Source: UBA4124 sp964577515 (lineage in GTDB: Bacteria; Patescibacteriota; Minisyncoccia; Phycocordibacterales; UBA9973). From it: DNA of 50,081 nucleotides. Of this stretch, positions 14,931-22,923 are shown in pieces. The notes below the pieces were generated by a model, which saw only the letters and a program-made list of their open reading frames with translations, was not told where the DNA came from and searched no databases. Both the position numbers and the translations under genes were made by a program. The first letter of the stretch is position 1, and each line of letters begins with the position of its first letter. Location: the NCBI GenBank assembly GCA_964577515.1, contig CAZNZN010000004.1, positions 1 through 50,081 on the forward strand, read 5' to 3'.

Positions 14931-16297
14931 CACTCTACAACACAAAGTCTCGCTCAAACGAAGTATTCACTCCACTTTCTGACAATGAAGTGACTATGTA
15001 CGCATGCGGGCCCACTGTCTATGACTACACACATATAGGGCATATGCGTAAATATGTTGGGGATGACATCCTCCGAAGGACACTTACCTATCTTGGATAC
15101 AATGTAAAACACGTCATGAATATCACTGACGTGGGACATCTGAGCGATGATGCAGACACTGGTGAAGACAAACTCGAAAAAGGTGCGCTTCGTGAAGGAA
15201 AATCTGTATGGGAAGTAGCGCAGTATTACACTGAGTACTTCGAAGCGACAATGCGCGCGATCCACGTACTCCCTCCTGCTGTTACCTCTAAAGCAACTGA
15301 CCATATACAACAAATGATCACGCTCAATGAGCAGCTTGTCGAAAAAGGCTTTGCGTACGAAACAGCGCAGGCATTGTATTTCGATGTAACAAAAGATCCA
15401 CACTATGGAGAACTCTCAGGACAAAAGCTTTCTGAAAAAACTACTGGAGCTCGTGATGAAGTTGTGGAAGATCCCGAAAAACGACACCCTGCTGATTTTT
15501 CTCTCTGGTTTAAACGTGTTGGAAAGTTCAAAGATCACACGATGCACTGGCCTTCTCCATGGGGAGACGGATTCCCTGGGTGGCACATCGAATGTAGTGC
15601 AATGAGTATGCACTATCTTGGAGACACTATCGATATACACACCGGTGGTATCGACCATATCCCTGTGCACCACGAAAATGAGATCGCACAAAGCGAATGC
15701 GCCACCGGACATCAGTTTGTACGGTACTGGGTACATCATGCATTTCTCAACGTTGATGGTGAGAAAATGAGTAAGAGTAAGGGAAACTTTTATACTATCG
15801 AAGATATACAAGCAAAAGGAATTGACCCTCTCGCAACACGGTTACTCTTTATGCAGACAAGCTACCGAAAGCCATTGAACTTCACTTGGGAAAGCCTTGC
15901 TGCAGCAAACAAACTTCTTAAAAAAATCCAACGCTTTGTAGCTACACAAAAGAAAAGTGGTGTTGTATCAAAAGAATATGTTGCACAATTTACTGAAGGA
16001 CTATGTGACGACCTCAATACCGCAAAAGCACTTTCTGTTGTATGGTCCCTCCTGAACGATTCGCACATAGAAGATATAGATAAAGCTGCAACACTGCTGT
16101 CTTTTGATCAAGTACTCGGTTTCGGGCTTGCAGAAGTGACACCCCTTGAGATCAGTGAAGAAGCAAAAATACTCGTTGTACAACGCGATGCTGCCCGTCA
16201 GGCGAAAGACTGGGTAAAATCGGATACGCTTCGAGATGAACTTATCGCCTTGGGATACGAAGTACTCGACACCCCTGAAGGAACAGTGCTCAACTAA
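14921..16297 (+). CDS. cysS: Cysteinyl-tRNA synthetase
   Basis: This class I synthetase charges tRNA-Cys. It has the zinc-binding Cys in YACGPTVYD, HIGH (YTHIGHMRKYVGDD), the second zinc cluster in GWHIECSAMS and HHENE, and KMSKSKGN. The 458-aa length is typical. It overlaps corA at its start. The last 4 nt overlap the end of the convergent histidine kinase gene with no terminator between. tRNA-Cys is also in this window (29289). Confidence 0.96.
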   Translation: MALTLYNTKSRSNEVFTPLSDNEVTMYACGPTVYDYTHIGHMRKYVGDDILRRTLTYLGYNVKHVMNITDVGHLSDDADTGEDKLEKGALREGKSVWEVAQYYTEYFEATMRAIHVLPPAVTSKATDHIQQMITLNEQLVEKGFAYETAQALYFDVTKDPHYGELSGQKLSEKTTGARDEVVEDPEKRHPADFSLWFKRVGKFKDHTMHWPSPWGDGFPGWHIECSAMSMHYLGDTIDIHTGGIDHIPVHHENEIAQSECATGHQFVRYWVHHAFLNVDGEKMSKSKGNFYTIEDIQAKGIDPLATRLLFMQTSYRKPLNFTWESLAAANKLLKKIQRFVATQKKSGVVSKEYVAQFTEGLCDDLNTAKALSVVWSLLNDSHIEDIDKAATLLSFDQVLGFGLAEVTPLEISEEAKILVVQRDAARQAKDWVKSDTLRDELIALGYEVLDTPEGTVLN

Positions 16298-17946
16298 CTG
16301 GGGATACCAAACCCTTCCCCTGCTGCGCCGACCGCTGGAAGTGTCACAATAAATGAAGCCCCCTTACCGAGACCCTCTGAGGTAATAGTGATATCCCCTT
16401 TATGAGCTCGAGCAATTTCCCGAGCAAGATAAAGTCCTAGTCCTGACCCTCCTGTGTTGAGCTTACCACCTTCCCCACGGCTAAACTTCTGGAATAGCTT
16501 TTCTTTGGTTTCTTGACTAATACCGACGCCAGAATCTCGAACAGTAAAAATAATAGTCTTATTCTCTGTGCTACGAGTAAGAGAAACCTCCACAAATCCT
16601 TTTTCGGTGTATTTAATACTGTTATCAACGAGGTTCAAAAATACCTGTTTTATTTTTACTGGGTCGGCGTTGACCATACATTTATCAAACTGTGGGATCA
16701 CTGCAGTAAATATAAGCTTTTTATTTTCAGCAGGGATCCGCATTTCACCAACAAGATCAGTAATAAGCTTTTGCAGATCAACCGGACTAAATTCGTATTT
16801 CATCCCCCCCTGTTCGATTTTTGAAACATTGAGAAGATCCTCTACAACGTTGACCAACCCTTGTGCTGACGCATAAATACGTTTGACTGCTTCATTTTGT
16901 TTTTCATCGAGCGCACCAAACGCTCCTTCGGTGAGCATTGACGCGTACCCCTTTATCGCAGTGAGCGGGCTACGCAACTGGTGAGACGCAAGTGAAAGGA
17001 ACTCTGTTTTTAATTTATCGAGACCTTTAAGCTTTTCATTTGCCTGCTGCAACTCTCCTGCAAGTGTTTGAATATGTTCGCGCTGTTCAACTTCACGCAA
17101 CACAGAGCGTATCAAGTTGATCCCAAATATTAACATGAGCAAGAAAACTCCTCCTCTAAAAAAAATCATTGAGAGTGTCTGCGTATAAATAAGTTCAAAC
17201 AGAAGCACTGTGGACAGTATAAAAACAGTCACACCTGTGGAAAGAACTTTAATGCGAAACAGTTTGTGTTTCAATATTGCATAAGAAGTAAATGAAATAA
17301 AGGGAAAAAGAAATAGAGCTCCGAAAGGAATATATTTCGAAATATTCAATACTGCTGGAAAAACAAAATTAAAAACAATGAGGAGGGTAAACGTTATAGC
17401 GGTACCAAAAAAGATAACTTTAGTTTGACTACGTAACGGTCCTTTTGAACCAATAAATTTTTTTATTATTCGAATAATTCCTAAAACAATAAGACTAATA
17501 GTGGTTATTCCATATAGAGGAAGTAGTGGGCCATTTACCACTTCAACAATACGTCCGTTCTGTATTTCACTAACCCCCTTAAAGACATACGGTGTAAGTG
17601 TAAGCAGTGCCATAATAAAAACCCACGGAATAACAAAAAAAGTGTGAAAACGTGACCTAGTATATTGTTCTTTGGGGAATATAGAGAAAAGTTCAAAAAA
17701 AGAGAAGGCGTGGAATATTCCCAAAAATATAGTCATCCGGATTAAAAGCAGCCCGTACACAGGATTTATTAGTTGATAGTTAAAATAATTAACAAGACTC
17801 CAAGCGATAGTCACTAAAGAAAAATATAGAAACGTTCTATTAGTACTACTTTTCGTGTTGCTAAAATATACTAAAAATCCGAGCACACCTGTAGCTGCTA
17901 TCGCAAACCCTACGGATAAAAGATCAATATTTTTTAAAATATCCAT
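16294..17946 (-). CDS. Membrane sensor histidine kinase (7TM-type N-terminus)
   Basis: The N-terminal ~290 residues contain eight or nine membrane helices, resembling the 7TM sensor region of histidine kinases, with little extracytoplasmic domain. Then come a short coiled coil (LAGELQQANEKLKGLDKLKTEF), a HisKA domain with the phospho-acceptor His in SLASHQLRSPLTAIKGY, and a HATPase_c domain with N-box NLVDNSIKYTEKG, G1 DSGVGIS, F-box FQKFSRG and G2 GGSGLGLYLAREIA. All catalytic motifs are intact. It is the fourth gene of an operon with ThiF-like, ligase and nitroreductase genes (3-nt gap). No response regulator is nearby. A membrane-embedded sensor fits a small hydrophobic ligand, which is inference. 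Confidence 0.92.
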   Translation of the reverse strand: MDILKNIDLLSVGFAIAATGVLGFLVYFSNTKSSTNRTFLYFSLVTIAWSLVNYFNYQLINPVYGLLLIRMTIFLGIFHAFSFFELFSIFPKEQYTRSRFHTFFVIPWVFIMALLTLTPYVFKGVSEIQNGRIVEVVNGPLLPLYGITTISLIVLGIIRIIKKFIGSKGPLRSQTKVIFFGTAITFTLLIVFNFVFPAVLNISKYIPFGALFLFPFISFTSYAILKHKLFRIKVLSTGVTVFILSTVLLFELIYTQTLSMIFFRGGVFLLMLIFGINLIRSVLREVEQREHIQTLAGELQQANEKLKGLDKLKTEFLSLASHQLRSPLTAIKGYASMLTEGAFGALDEKQNEAVKRIYASAQGLVNVVEDLLNVSKIEQGGMKYEFSPVDLQKLITDLVGEMRIPAENKKLIFTAVIPQFDKCMVNADPVKIKQVFLNLVDNSIKYTEKGFVEVSLTRSTENKTIIFTVRDSGVGISQETKEKLFQKFSRGEGGKLNTGGSGLGLYLAREIARAHKGDITITSEGLGKGASFIVTLPAVGAAGEGFGIPS

Positions 17947-17949
17947 ATA

Positions 17950-19005
17950 CTATATAAACTCGGGATCTCTTTTTGACGAGATCGCAGAAGGTTTTTCGCT
18001 GTATCCAATACGTAGAATCATGGCAATAGTATCATTATTTTTTATAAACTCTTTATGAAGATATTCACCTCCCTCTTTAATATAAAGAGATTCTTCTTTT
18101 GTTAAGAGGCTATCAACATCATGACCTTCTATCATTCGTTGATAAATATATAGTACTCCAGCAAGCGGGTGTACAGCAACACCAAAGTGACTAGCAAGCA
18201 ACCAAAAGCGTTCTACTACTCTTCCTATGGCAATAAACGAAGCAGGATTTGCTGTCGTTACAGAAAAAATAACAGGAGTAGATGACTGATACATGCGTGC
18301 GTTTGATTCAGCAACTTTTTTTGAAAAACCAATCTTTGAAAGTATTTTTGTGACAGGCCAATATCTCAATATCCGAAAAAAAGCTTGCACGGGGAGAGGG
18401 AGCTCCATTGTTTTAAGATATAATCCTCGCATTTTTTTTCGCTCTTCCTTTTCAGACCACACAATACTATCGAAAAAAAACTTATGGATAAACTTGTTCT
18501 GGAGAGCGATACGCTCCATTTGTGTTGTTATATTAAAAAGCTTTTCTTTACTTTCTTCAGTCTCAACAAAAAGAATTTGTCCTTCTGGGTTCAATATTTT
18601 CTTTAAAGCATTCCGTGTTTCAGAAGAAAGTAGTTCTTTTTTATACTCTTTTCTGTTTGTACAGCGAGAAGGCAGCGCTTCATAAAGGACTTTGTAGTCA
18701 ATATCGCTATCTTGCCCCCCTTCTGAAAAATTTATTATTGCGGTGCAGTTTTCCTCAGCACTCGGTAATACAGAAATATCTGCTTTGTATCCATAATGCG
18801 AAGCTACGATGGTGATATTTTCAATAAGAGCGCCATGTGCGAGAAGTGTCCCCCTTTCGCGAAAATCAAGAAAATCATTATTCCCTTCATTTCTTTTATA
18901 GATACAAAGTTTCGAACCCTTTACTGAAAAAACCCATGGCTGACAGTTATCCCCGGAAGGAGCGTTCACACTTTCTGATACTATTTTTTTAATAATACTT
19001 TCCAT
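17950..19005 (-). CDS. Nitroreductase-family flavoprotein
   Basis: This 351-residue protein starts with the nitroreductase signature: ESVNAPSGDNCQPWVFSV (NAPSxxNxQPW, FMN-phosphate and substrate site). Later segments include AIGRVVERFWLLASHFGVAVHPLAG, matching the family's GxxxxxxxLxAxxxGLxxxP. A long middle insert (about 110-230) sets it apart from small NfsB enzymes. I recall similar domains fused to ThiF/E1 domains in mycobacterial MoeY-like proteins; here the two are separate genes of one operon. Gaps to both neighbours are 3 nt. Substrate unknown. Codon use is more AT-rich than flanking housekeeping genes. Confidence 0.8.
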   Translation of the reverse strand: MESIIKKIVSESVNAPSGDNCQPWVFSVKGSKLCIYKRNEGNNDFLDFRERGTLLAHGALIENITIVASHYGYKADISVLPSAEENCTAIINFSEGGQDSDIDYKVLYEALPSRCTNRKEYKKELLSSETRNALKKILNPEGQILFVETEESKEKLFNITTQMERIALQNKFIHKFFFDSIVWSEKEERKKMRGLYLKTMELPLPVQAFFRILRYWPVTKILSKIGFSKKVAESNARMYQSSTPVIFSVTTANPASFIAIGRVVERFWLLASHFGVAVHPLAGVLYIYQRMIEGHDVDSLLTKEESLYIKEGGEYLHKEFIKNNDTIAMILRIGYSEKPSAISSKRDPEFI

Positions 19006-19008
19006 ATA

Positions 19009-20442
19009 CTAATTCTTTTTTACCCAACTCTGTTTATTTTTTTTCAATCTAAAAATTTCATTTCCATATGACAAAAGTTCAACTTTTGGATATGCTCTAT
19101 CTCCAATAGCGTTGTAGAGCTTACGGTATTCTGTATTAAGACTAATAAGACTTTGAAAAAGTGCTTTTGTTATAGCTTCCTTAAGTGCTTCATTCTCTGT
19201 TTGTAATTCTTCTAATTCAAGCATAACAACAAGTGTCTGCTCTGTCTGACTGTCATCTGAATCAACTCTAGCTAAAAATTTACCGGTCAATTTCCCTAAG
19301 AAATCATCTCTCTCAACAGCTGCTTTTATATTTTCAGGATATATATTAAGTGCGTAAAAAGTAACAGCAACATCTGACCTCCCAAAAAGACCGACAAACG
19401 GTAGCTGCCATTTAGCAAGATGTGGGGATAGCATCTCATACACACCTGCTTCTTTAGCAGCTTTAACAACATCACTATTCGTAAAAACAACACCTTTATC
19501 TTTTATATTGTAACGAATAAGCGGAATACCTGTATTTGCTGTAAAAGCAAGATGCCCCTCTACCGCTTCGAAATAGATAGTTTCTGGATCAAACTGAACC
19601 AAACTGGGTATAAAACCCTCTTCTCCAAATAACACCTTTCGAAAAGGCTCATTGTTTTCTGCTATTTTTCGTATTGAAATACTCAAAGGTGTTTCGTGGC
19701 CTAATGCCCCCGCATCTGCAGTTCCATACACACTAACAGTATCAAATAAACTATTAGAAACACCTGCGAGTGAGCATATCAAATCTCTCCAACGTTCAGA
19801 AAAACTCTCACCTGCAAATAAAAACTTTAAACTAAACTTATTGAGTGGAATATCTCTTTTTTTTGTTTCATTAATGACATCCATAAGAAACGGTGGGTAC
19901 CCCGCCAAAATAACCACGTCAAACTGAGGAGCGAAATCTCTCAGGACTGAAAGAATGTCTTCTTTTTCGATTCCTGGAGTTATAACAGAAAGATGCATAT
20001 CTTTTTGTCGAGAAACATAACGACAAGAGGCAGCGGTAAAAGTCCCAGCAATCCAGTTACCCATAGAAAAACAAACAACGACTAGTGTAGACTTTCCTTC
20101 GATTGAAAATATATCTCTAAATATTCTTTCATGGAGTACCCCCCCAGCTCTTTCCTGATCATCACCTCGAGGCCAATAAAAAGGCTTTCCTGACGAACCA
20201 GAACTTGCAGACACCATTGGTGGTATCTCTCTATTTTTTACAAGTTCTACAAAAGGAAAACGACGCAAGTAATTATCTTTGTCCATTAAGGGTACGGATA
20301 AGGTAAAATCACTTAACGATCGAATATTTTTAAGGTTAACATTGTTTTCTTTTAAAAATTTTTTATAGGCTTCGATTTCTTGAGAAGCTGACAAAAAAAC
20401 TGAAAGTGGAAATTGTCTTTTTTTTCTCAAAAAATGAATCAT
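19009..20442 (-). CDS. Acyl-adenylating ligase, phenylacetate-CoA ligase-like (ANL)
   Basis: This 477-aa ANL-superfamily enzyme activates a carboxylic acid with ATP. The phosphate loop is SASSGSSGKPFYW (about residue 78), followed by an FAGES segment, the YGTADAG motif in the adenylate pocket, and GIPLIRYNIKDKG. The hinge and C-terminal lid begin near FGRSDVAVTFYALNIYPENI. The architecture resembles PaaK/LuxE-like ligases rather than acetyl-CoA synthetase. It has an N-terminal extension of about 70 residues. The acid and the acceptor (CoA, amine or protein) are unknown. It lies 11 nt after the ThiF-like gene and 3 nt before the nitroreductase gene. Confidence 0.82.
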   Translation of the reverse strand: MIHFLRKKRQFPLSVFLSASQEIEAYKKFLKENNVNLKNIRSLSDFTLSVPLMDKDNYLRRFPFVELVKNREIPPMVSASSGSSGKPFYWPRGDDQERAGGVLHERIFRDIFSIEGKSTLVVVCFSMGNWIAGTFTAASCRYVSRQKDMHLSVITPGIEKEDILSVLRDFAPQFDVVILAGYPPFLMDVINETKKRDIPLNKFSLKFLFAGESFSERWRDLICSLAGVSNSLFDTVSVYGTADAGALGHETPLSISIRKIAENNEPFRKVLFGEEGFIPSLVQFDPETIYFEAVEGHLAFTANTGIPLIRYNIKDKGVVFTNSDVVKAAKEAGVYEMLSPHLAKWQLPFVGLFGRSDVAVTFYALNIYPENIKAAVERDDFLGKLTGKFLARVDSDDSQTEQTLVVMLELEELQTENEALKEAITKALFQSLISLNTEYRKLYNAIGDRAYPKVELLSYGNEIFRLKKNKQSWVKKN

Positions 20443-20453
20443 TTGTTTTAAGG

Positions 20454-21578
20454 TTACCGCTCGTTAAACTGAGCAATAAATTTTTTAGTTTTTTCTTCTC
20501 TTCCAAGAATAGATTGTTCCGACATATATTGTGGAACTATTTTTTCTTCAAGACTAACGACATAACGTCCTGAAGGAATATCTTGTTTTGTGAGAATTCT
20601 TCTAAGCGCATAAGAAACAGCCGCGCCTGCAATATTAGCAGTAGTTCCTAATTGTGGAACAGAAGGAATTTTTTTACCTATAAGAGAAAGAGATTCTTGC
20701 ATTCTTTCAGTTAAATAGCTAGGTCCGACAATTTTTGTTGCGAGTTGAAGCCACATTTTATAATCAAGATTTTCAAAATCTTTTGGTTCAACATCCCCAA
20801 GTAATCCATGGAAAATTGGCTGTGTAGAATCAAGATCATATCGTTCAACATCAAGTAGTACTCCATCTCCATTGTCAGTAGCCATTAACACTGGGATTTT
20901 TGCTTCACGGCAAATAAAACGTGCTGCGATCTTTAAATCAAGGCTATCCATCTCATCAACAAACACATCTACTCTTGGGTTTAAAAGAAAATCAGCAAGT
21001 GTTTCTTTTGTGATCCCCTTATCCCATAATGAAAGCTCTGTGTAAGGATCAAGCTCCCAAACCTCATGAGCAGCTATATGTGTTTTATTTTGACCAATAT
21101 GAATGAGCTTTGCTCTCATACGGTTAAGATTGGTAATCTCTGCTGTATCAAAATCTGCAATCTTAATATTTTTTGATCCTCCACTAACGACAACAGATGA
21201 GAGTATTGCTGAACCAACAGAGAGCCCCGCGATTGCAATATGCGAATTTCGATAGGTTGTTTGCTCTTCTTCTGTAAGAATAAATCTATTACGAGCAGTA
21301 CGGAGCATAAAGTATATATCTTCAGATACAGTTTTTATTAATACGGCACTCCAAGGAAAATATATAAAAACAGGTTCTAGTGTATTGTTTTTTATAAAAT
21401 CAGACAGCATATCAGGGACACCTGGTTGTGCTTTTTTATATTGAGGATTTTTTACAAAAAAAAGCTCTTCCAGTGCTCCAGAAAAAGCATCGACTTCGGA
21501 AGCAATTATGTTATTTTTTTTAAAAGAATCTAGCTCTTTTAATGAAAGAAAGATAGGTTTTTTTAGATTTTGCTCCAT
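20454..21578 (-). CDS. ThiF/MoeB/HesA-like (E1-type) adenylyltransferase
   Basis: The 374-aa protein has an unfamiliar ~100-residue N-terminal part, then a Rossmann E1 domain: IAIAGLSVGSAIL (nucleotide loop), KIADFDTAEITNLNRM (the D-x-D and NLNR motifs of E1 enzymes), and VDVFVDEMDSLDLKIAAR. No CxxC zinc pairs and no obvious catalytic Cys are visible, so it may adenylate a carboxylate without forming a thioester. A TGATATAAT promoter lies just upstream, making it the first gene of the four-gene operon. It is AT-rich compared with ddl beside it, a possible sign of transfer. Confidence 0.85.
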   Translation of the reverse strand: MEQNLKKPIFLSLKELDSFKKNNIIASEVDAFSGALEELFFVKNPQYKKAQPGVPDMLSDFIKNNTLEPVFIYFPWSAVLIKTVSEDIYFMLRTARNRFILTEEEQTTYRNSHIAIAGLSVGSAILSSVVVSGGSKNIKIADFDTAEITNLNRMRAKLIHIGQNKTHIAAHEVWELDPYTELSLWDKGITKETLADFLLNPRVDVFVDEMDSLDLKIAARFICREAKIPVLMATDNGDGVLLDVERYDLDSTQPIFHGLLGDVEPKDFENLDYKMWLQLATKIVGPSYLTERMQESLSLIGKKIPSVPQLGTTANIAGAAVSYALRRILTKQDIPSGRYVVSLEEKIVPQYMSEQSILGREEKTKKFIAQFNER

Positions 21579-21594
21579 AGTTATAGCCTCACTG

Positions 21595-21603
21595 ATTATA
21601 TCA
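21595..21603 (-). promoter_or_regulatory. Promoter of the ThiF-ligase-nitroreductase-kinase operon
   Basis: TGATATAAT (extended, consensus hexamer) on the minus strand, 16 nt before ATG 21578. It shows that the operon is transcribed separately from ddl upstream. Confidence 0.7.
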
Positions 21604-21616
21604 TAACAAAAGTTTA

Positions 21617-22567
21617 TTATTTATTTGAAAGAATCGCACGAACAAACTCAACAAGTGACGACCCTACGGCTTCGAGTGCTTGATAAAATGGTGCGTGGGG
21701 ATGGAGTGCTGGGTGTGTATCGGTCTCCAAAAACCATATTTTCCCAAATCGATCAACCACAAACTCTGATTGCGAATAATCTTTTGCTCCAATAGATTCG
21801 TGTAGCTGTTGTGCAAGAGCACTTACCGCCTCCCTTTCCCCCGGGCGAAGCCGTGAAGGAAACATTGTGTGCGGCTCTTGCCGTTGTTCATGAGAAAGTA
21901 CACCACGAGAAGGAGAGGTGACATCAACAACCGGTAGTACGTAACGCTCTTTATTTCTAAAGTTATCAATGACCCCGACTGCCACTTCTGTTCCAGCAAT
22001 GTATTGCTCGACAATAAATGGAGTCTCATGCGAAAGAGCCTCCTCCACGATCTGTGCAAGTTCAAGTGGTGTAAATGCAAAAAACGTATGCACTGATGAA
22101 CCACCAGACAGTGGTTTTATTACCCACGGTGGTGCCATGGTCTTATAAATACGAGCACTCACTTCAGCTATAGAATCATCATTTTCTGGAATAATGAGTA
22201 GTGATTGTGGTGTTCTGATCCCAAGGGCCTTCGCATGTTCTTTTGCGGTTTGCTTATTAAAAGCAACAGCGGAGGCAAGTGTTCCTGATCCAGTATATGG
22301 AATACCGTACTGATCGAGTAGGCGCTGTAGTGCCCCGTCTTCACCAAAGCTTCCATGAAGTGAATTCCATACGTGATCAACATGCGACCCTACTTGGTCT
22401 ACAGAAACAGGGATACCTTTTATATGGAGCACACCTTCTTTATCAAGAAGCATATCGATAGCTTCAAATCCTGCCTCAGCAAGTGCCTGTTGCACTGCTG
22501 CCCCTGTTTTAAGCGAGATATGATACTCGGGGCTTATGCCTCCACGAAGAATACCGATTCTTTTCAT
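21617..22567 (-). CDS. ddl: D-alanine--D-alanine ligase (ATP-grasp), diverged
   Basis: This ATP-grasp ligase joins two D-Ala for peptidoglycan precursors. The start is ATG 22567 (MKRIGILRGGISPEYHIS); a longer frame would run into the terminator. Motifs are GGISPE (conserved Glu), SLHGSFGEDGALQ, KPLSGGSSVH and EQYIAGTEVAVGV. The metal-binding stretch normally ExNTxPG reads ETDTHPALHPH, so the second ligand Asn is Asp and the following Gly is missing. At 316 aa it has the expected length. Likely still functional but worth testing. Confidence 0.87.
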   Translation of the reverse strand: MKRIGILRGGISPEYHISLKTGAAVQQALAEAGFEAIDMLLDKEGVLHIKGIPVSVDQVGSHVDHVWNSLHGSFGEDGALQRLLDQYGIPYTGSGTLASAVAFNKQTAKEHAKALGIRTPQSLLIIPENDDSIAEVSARIYKTMAPPWVIKPLSGGSSVHTFFAFTPLELAQIVEEALSHETPFIVEQYIAGTEVAVGVIDNFRNKERYVLPVVDVTSPSRGVLSHEQRQEPHTMFPSRLRPGEREAVSALAQQLHESIGAKDYSQSEFVVDRFGKIWFLETDTHPALHPHAPFYQALEAVGSSLVEFVRAILSNK

Positions 22568-22598
22568 TGTAAACAGTATAGCACTAAGAAAATAACCG

Positions 22599-22643
22599 AA
22601 AAAAGAAAGACCCTCTGTTTTTAAACAAGGGTCTTTCTTTTTT
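22599..22643 (-). terminator. Strong hairpin terminator upstream of ddl
   Basis: A 15-bp perfect stem: AAAAAAGAAAGACCC (22599-22613) with GGGTCTTTCTTTTTT (22629-22643). On the minus strand it would end transcripts coming from the tRNA-Tyr region. It abuts the repeated tRNA 3' end. Confidence 0.85.
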
Positions 22644-22664
22644 ATGTGCGCCGGGAAGGATTTG
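22640..22664 (-). repeat. Direct repeat of tRNA-Tyr 3' end (distal copy)
   Basis: These 25 bases are identical to 22795-22819, the 3' end of tRNA-Tyr plus seven flanking bases, at an offset of 155 nt. Such a copy of a tRNA 3' end resembles an att site of a tRNA-integrating element. No integrase or cargo is present between the copies. Confidence 0.8.
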
Positions 22665-22734
22665 TTTCTCGGCATGTTTGCCTCAAAACCTTCACCTGCT
22701 TATCGCAGGTTACGGCCCACGGTTCAAATCCTTC
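22655..22734. other. Folded insert downstream of tRNA-Tyr with inverted T-arm copy
   Basis: GAAGGATTTG (22655-22664) pairs perfectly with CAAATCCTTC (22725-22734), closing a structure that contains two hairpins, GGCA/TGCC (around 22671-22682) and ACCTGC/GCAGGT (around 22694-22710). The sequence 22721-22734 is an exact 14-nt inverted copy of the tRNA-Tyr T-arm (22810-22823). The result is cloverleaf-like but has no recognisable anticodon arm. No ORF. Confidence 0.6.
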
Positions 22735-22756
22735 TTTTTACAATACACAGTACCAC

Positions 22757-22792
22757 TATAAAACACCGCAGTAATACCTACGGTGTTTTATA
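22757..22792 (-). terminator. Hairpin terminator of tRNA-Tyr
   Basis: TATAAAACACCG (22757-22768) pairs with CGGTGTTTTATA (22781-22792), 12 bp. It lies about 10 nt past the tRNA 3' end on the minus strand. Confidence 0.65.
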
Positions 22793-22801
22793 TATTTTAT
22801 G

Positions 22802-22885
22802 TGCGCCGGGAAGGATTTGAACCTTCGTAGCCCAAAGGGCGACAGATTTACAGTCTGTTGTAATTGACCACTCTACCACCGACGC
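22802..22885 (-). tRNA. tRNA-Tyr (GTA)
   Basis: The acceptor GCGTCGG pairs with CCGGCGC. The anticodon loop CTGTAAA gives GTA. A long variable arm (GCCC-TTT-GGGC) fits class II tRNA-Tyr, the T-arm is GAAGG-TTCAAAT-CCTTC, and the discriminator is A. CCA is not encoded (CAT follows). A GTCTC/GAGAC hairpin (22888-22909) lies between it and clpB, with which it may be co-transcribed. Confidence 0.96.
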
Positions 22886-22923
22886 AGGCCGTCTCTTCAA
22901 AGAGACGGGATATAACACTGGAG

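Noticed and set aside
22655..22734. Functional second tRNA gene downstream of tRNA-Tyr
   Set aside because: Only the 3' acceptor and part of the T-loop match; there is no proper anticodon arm or D-arm and the T-stem is interrupted.
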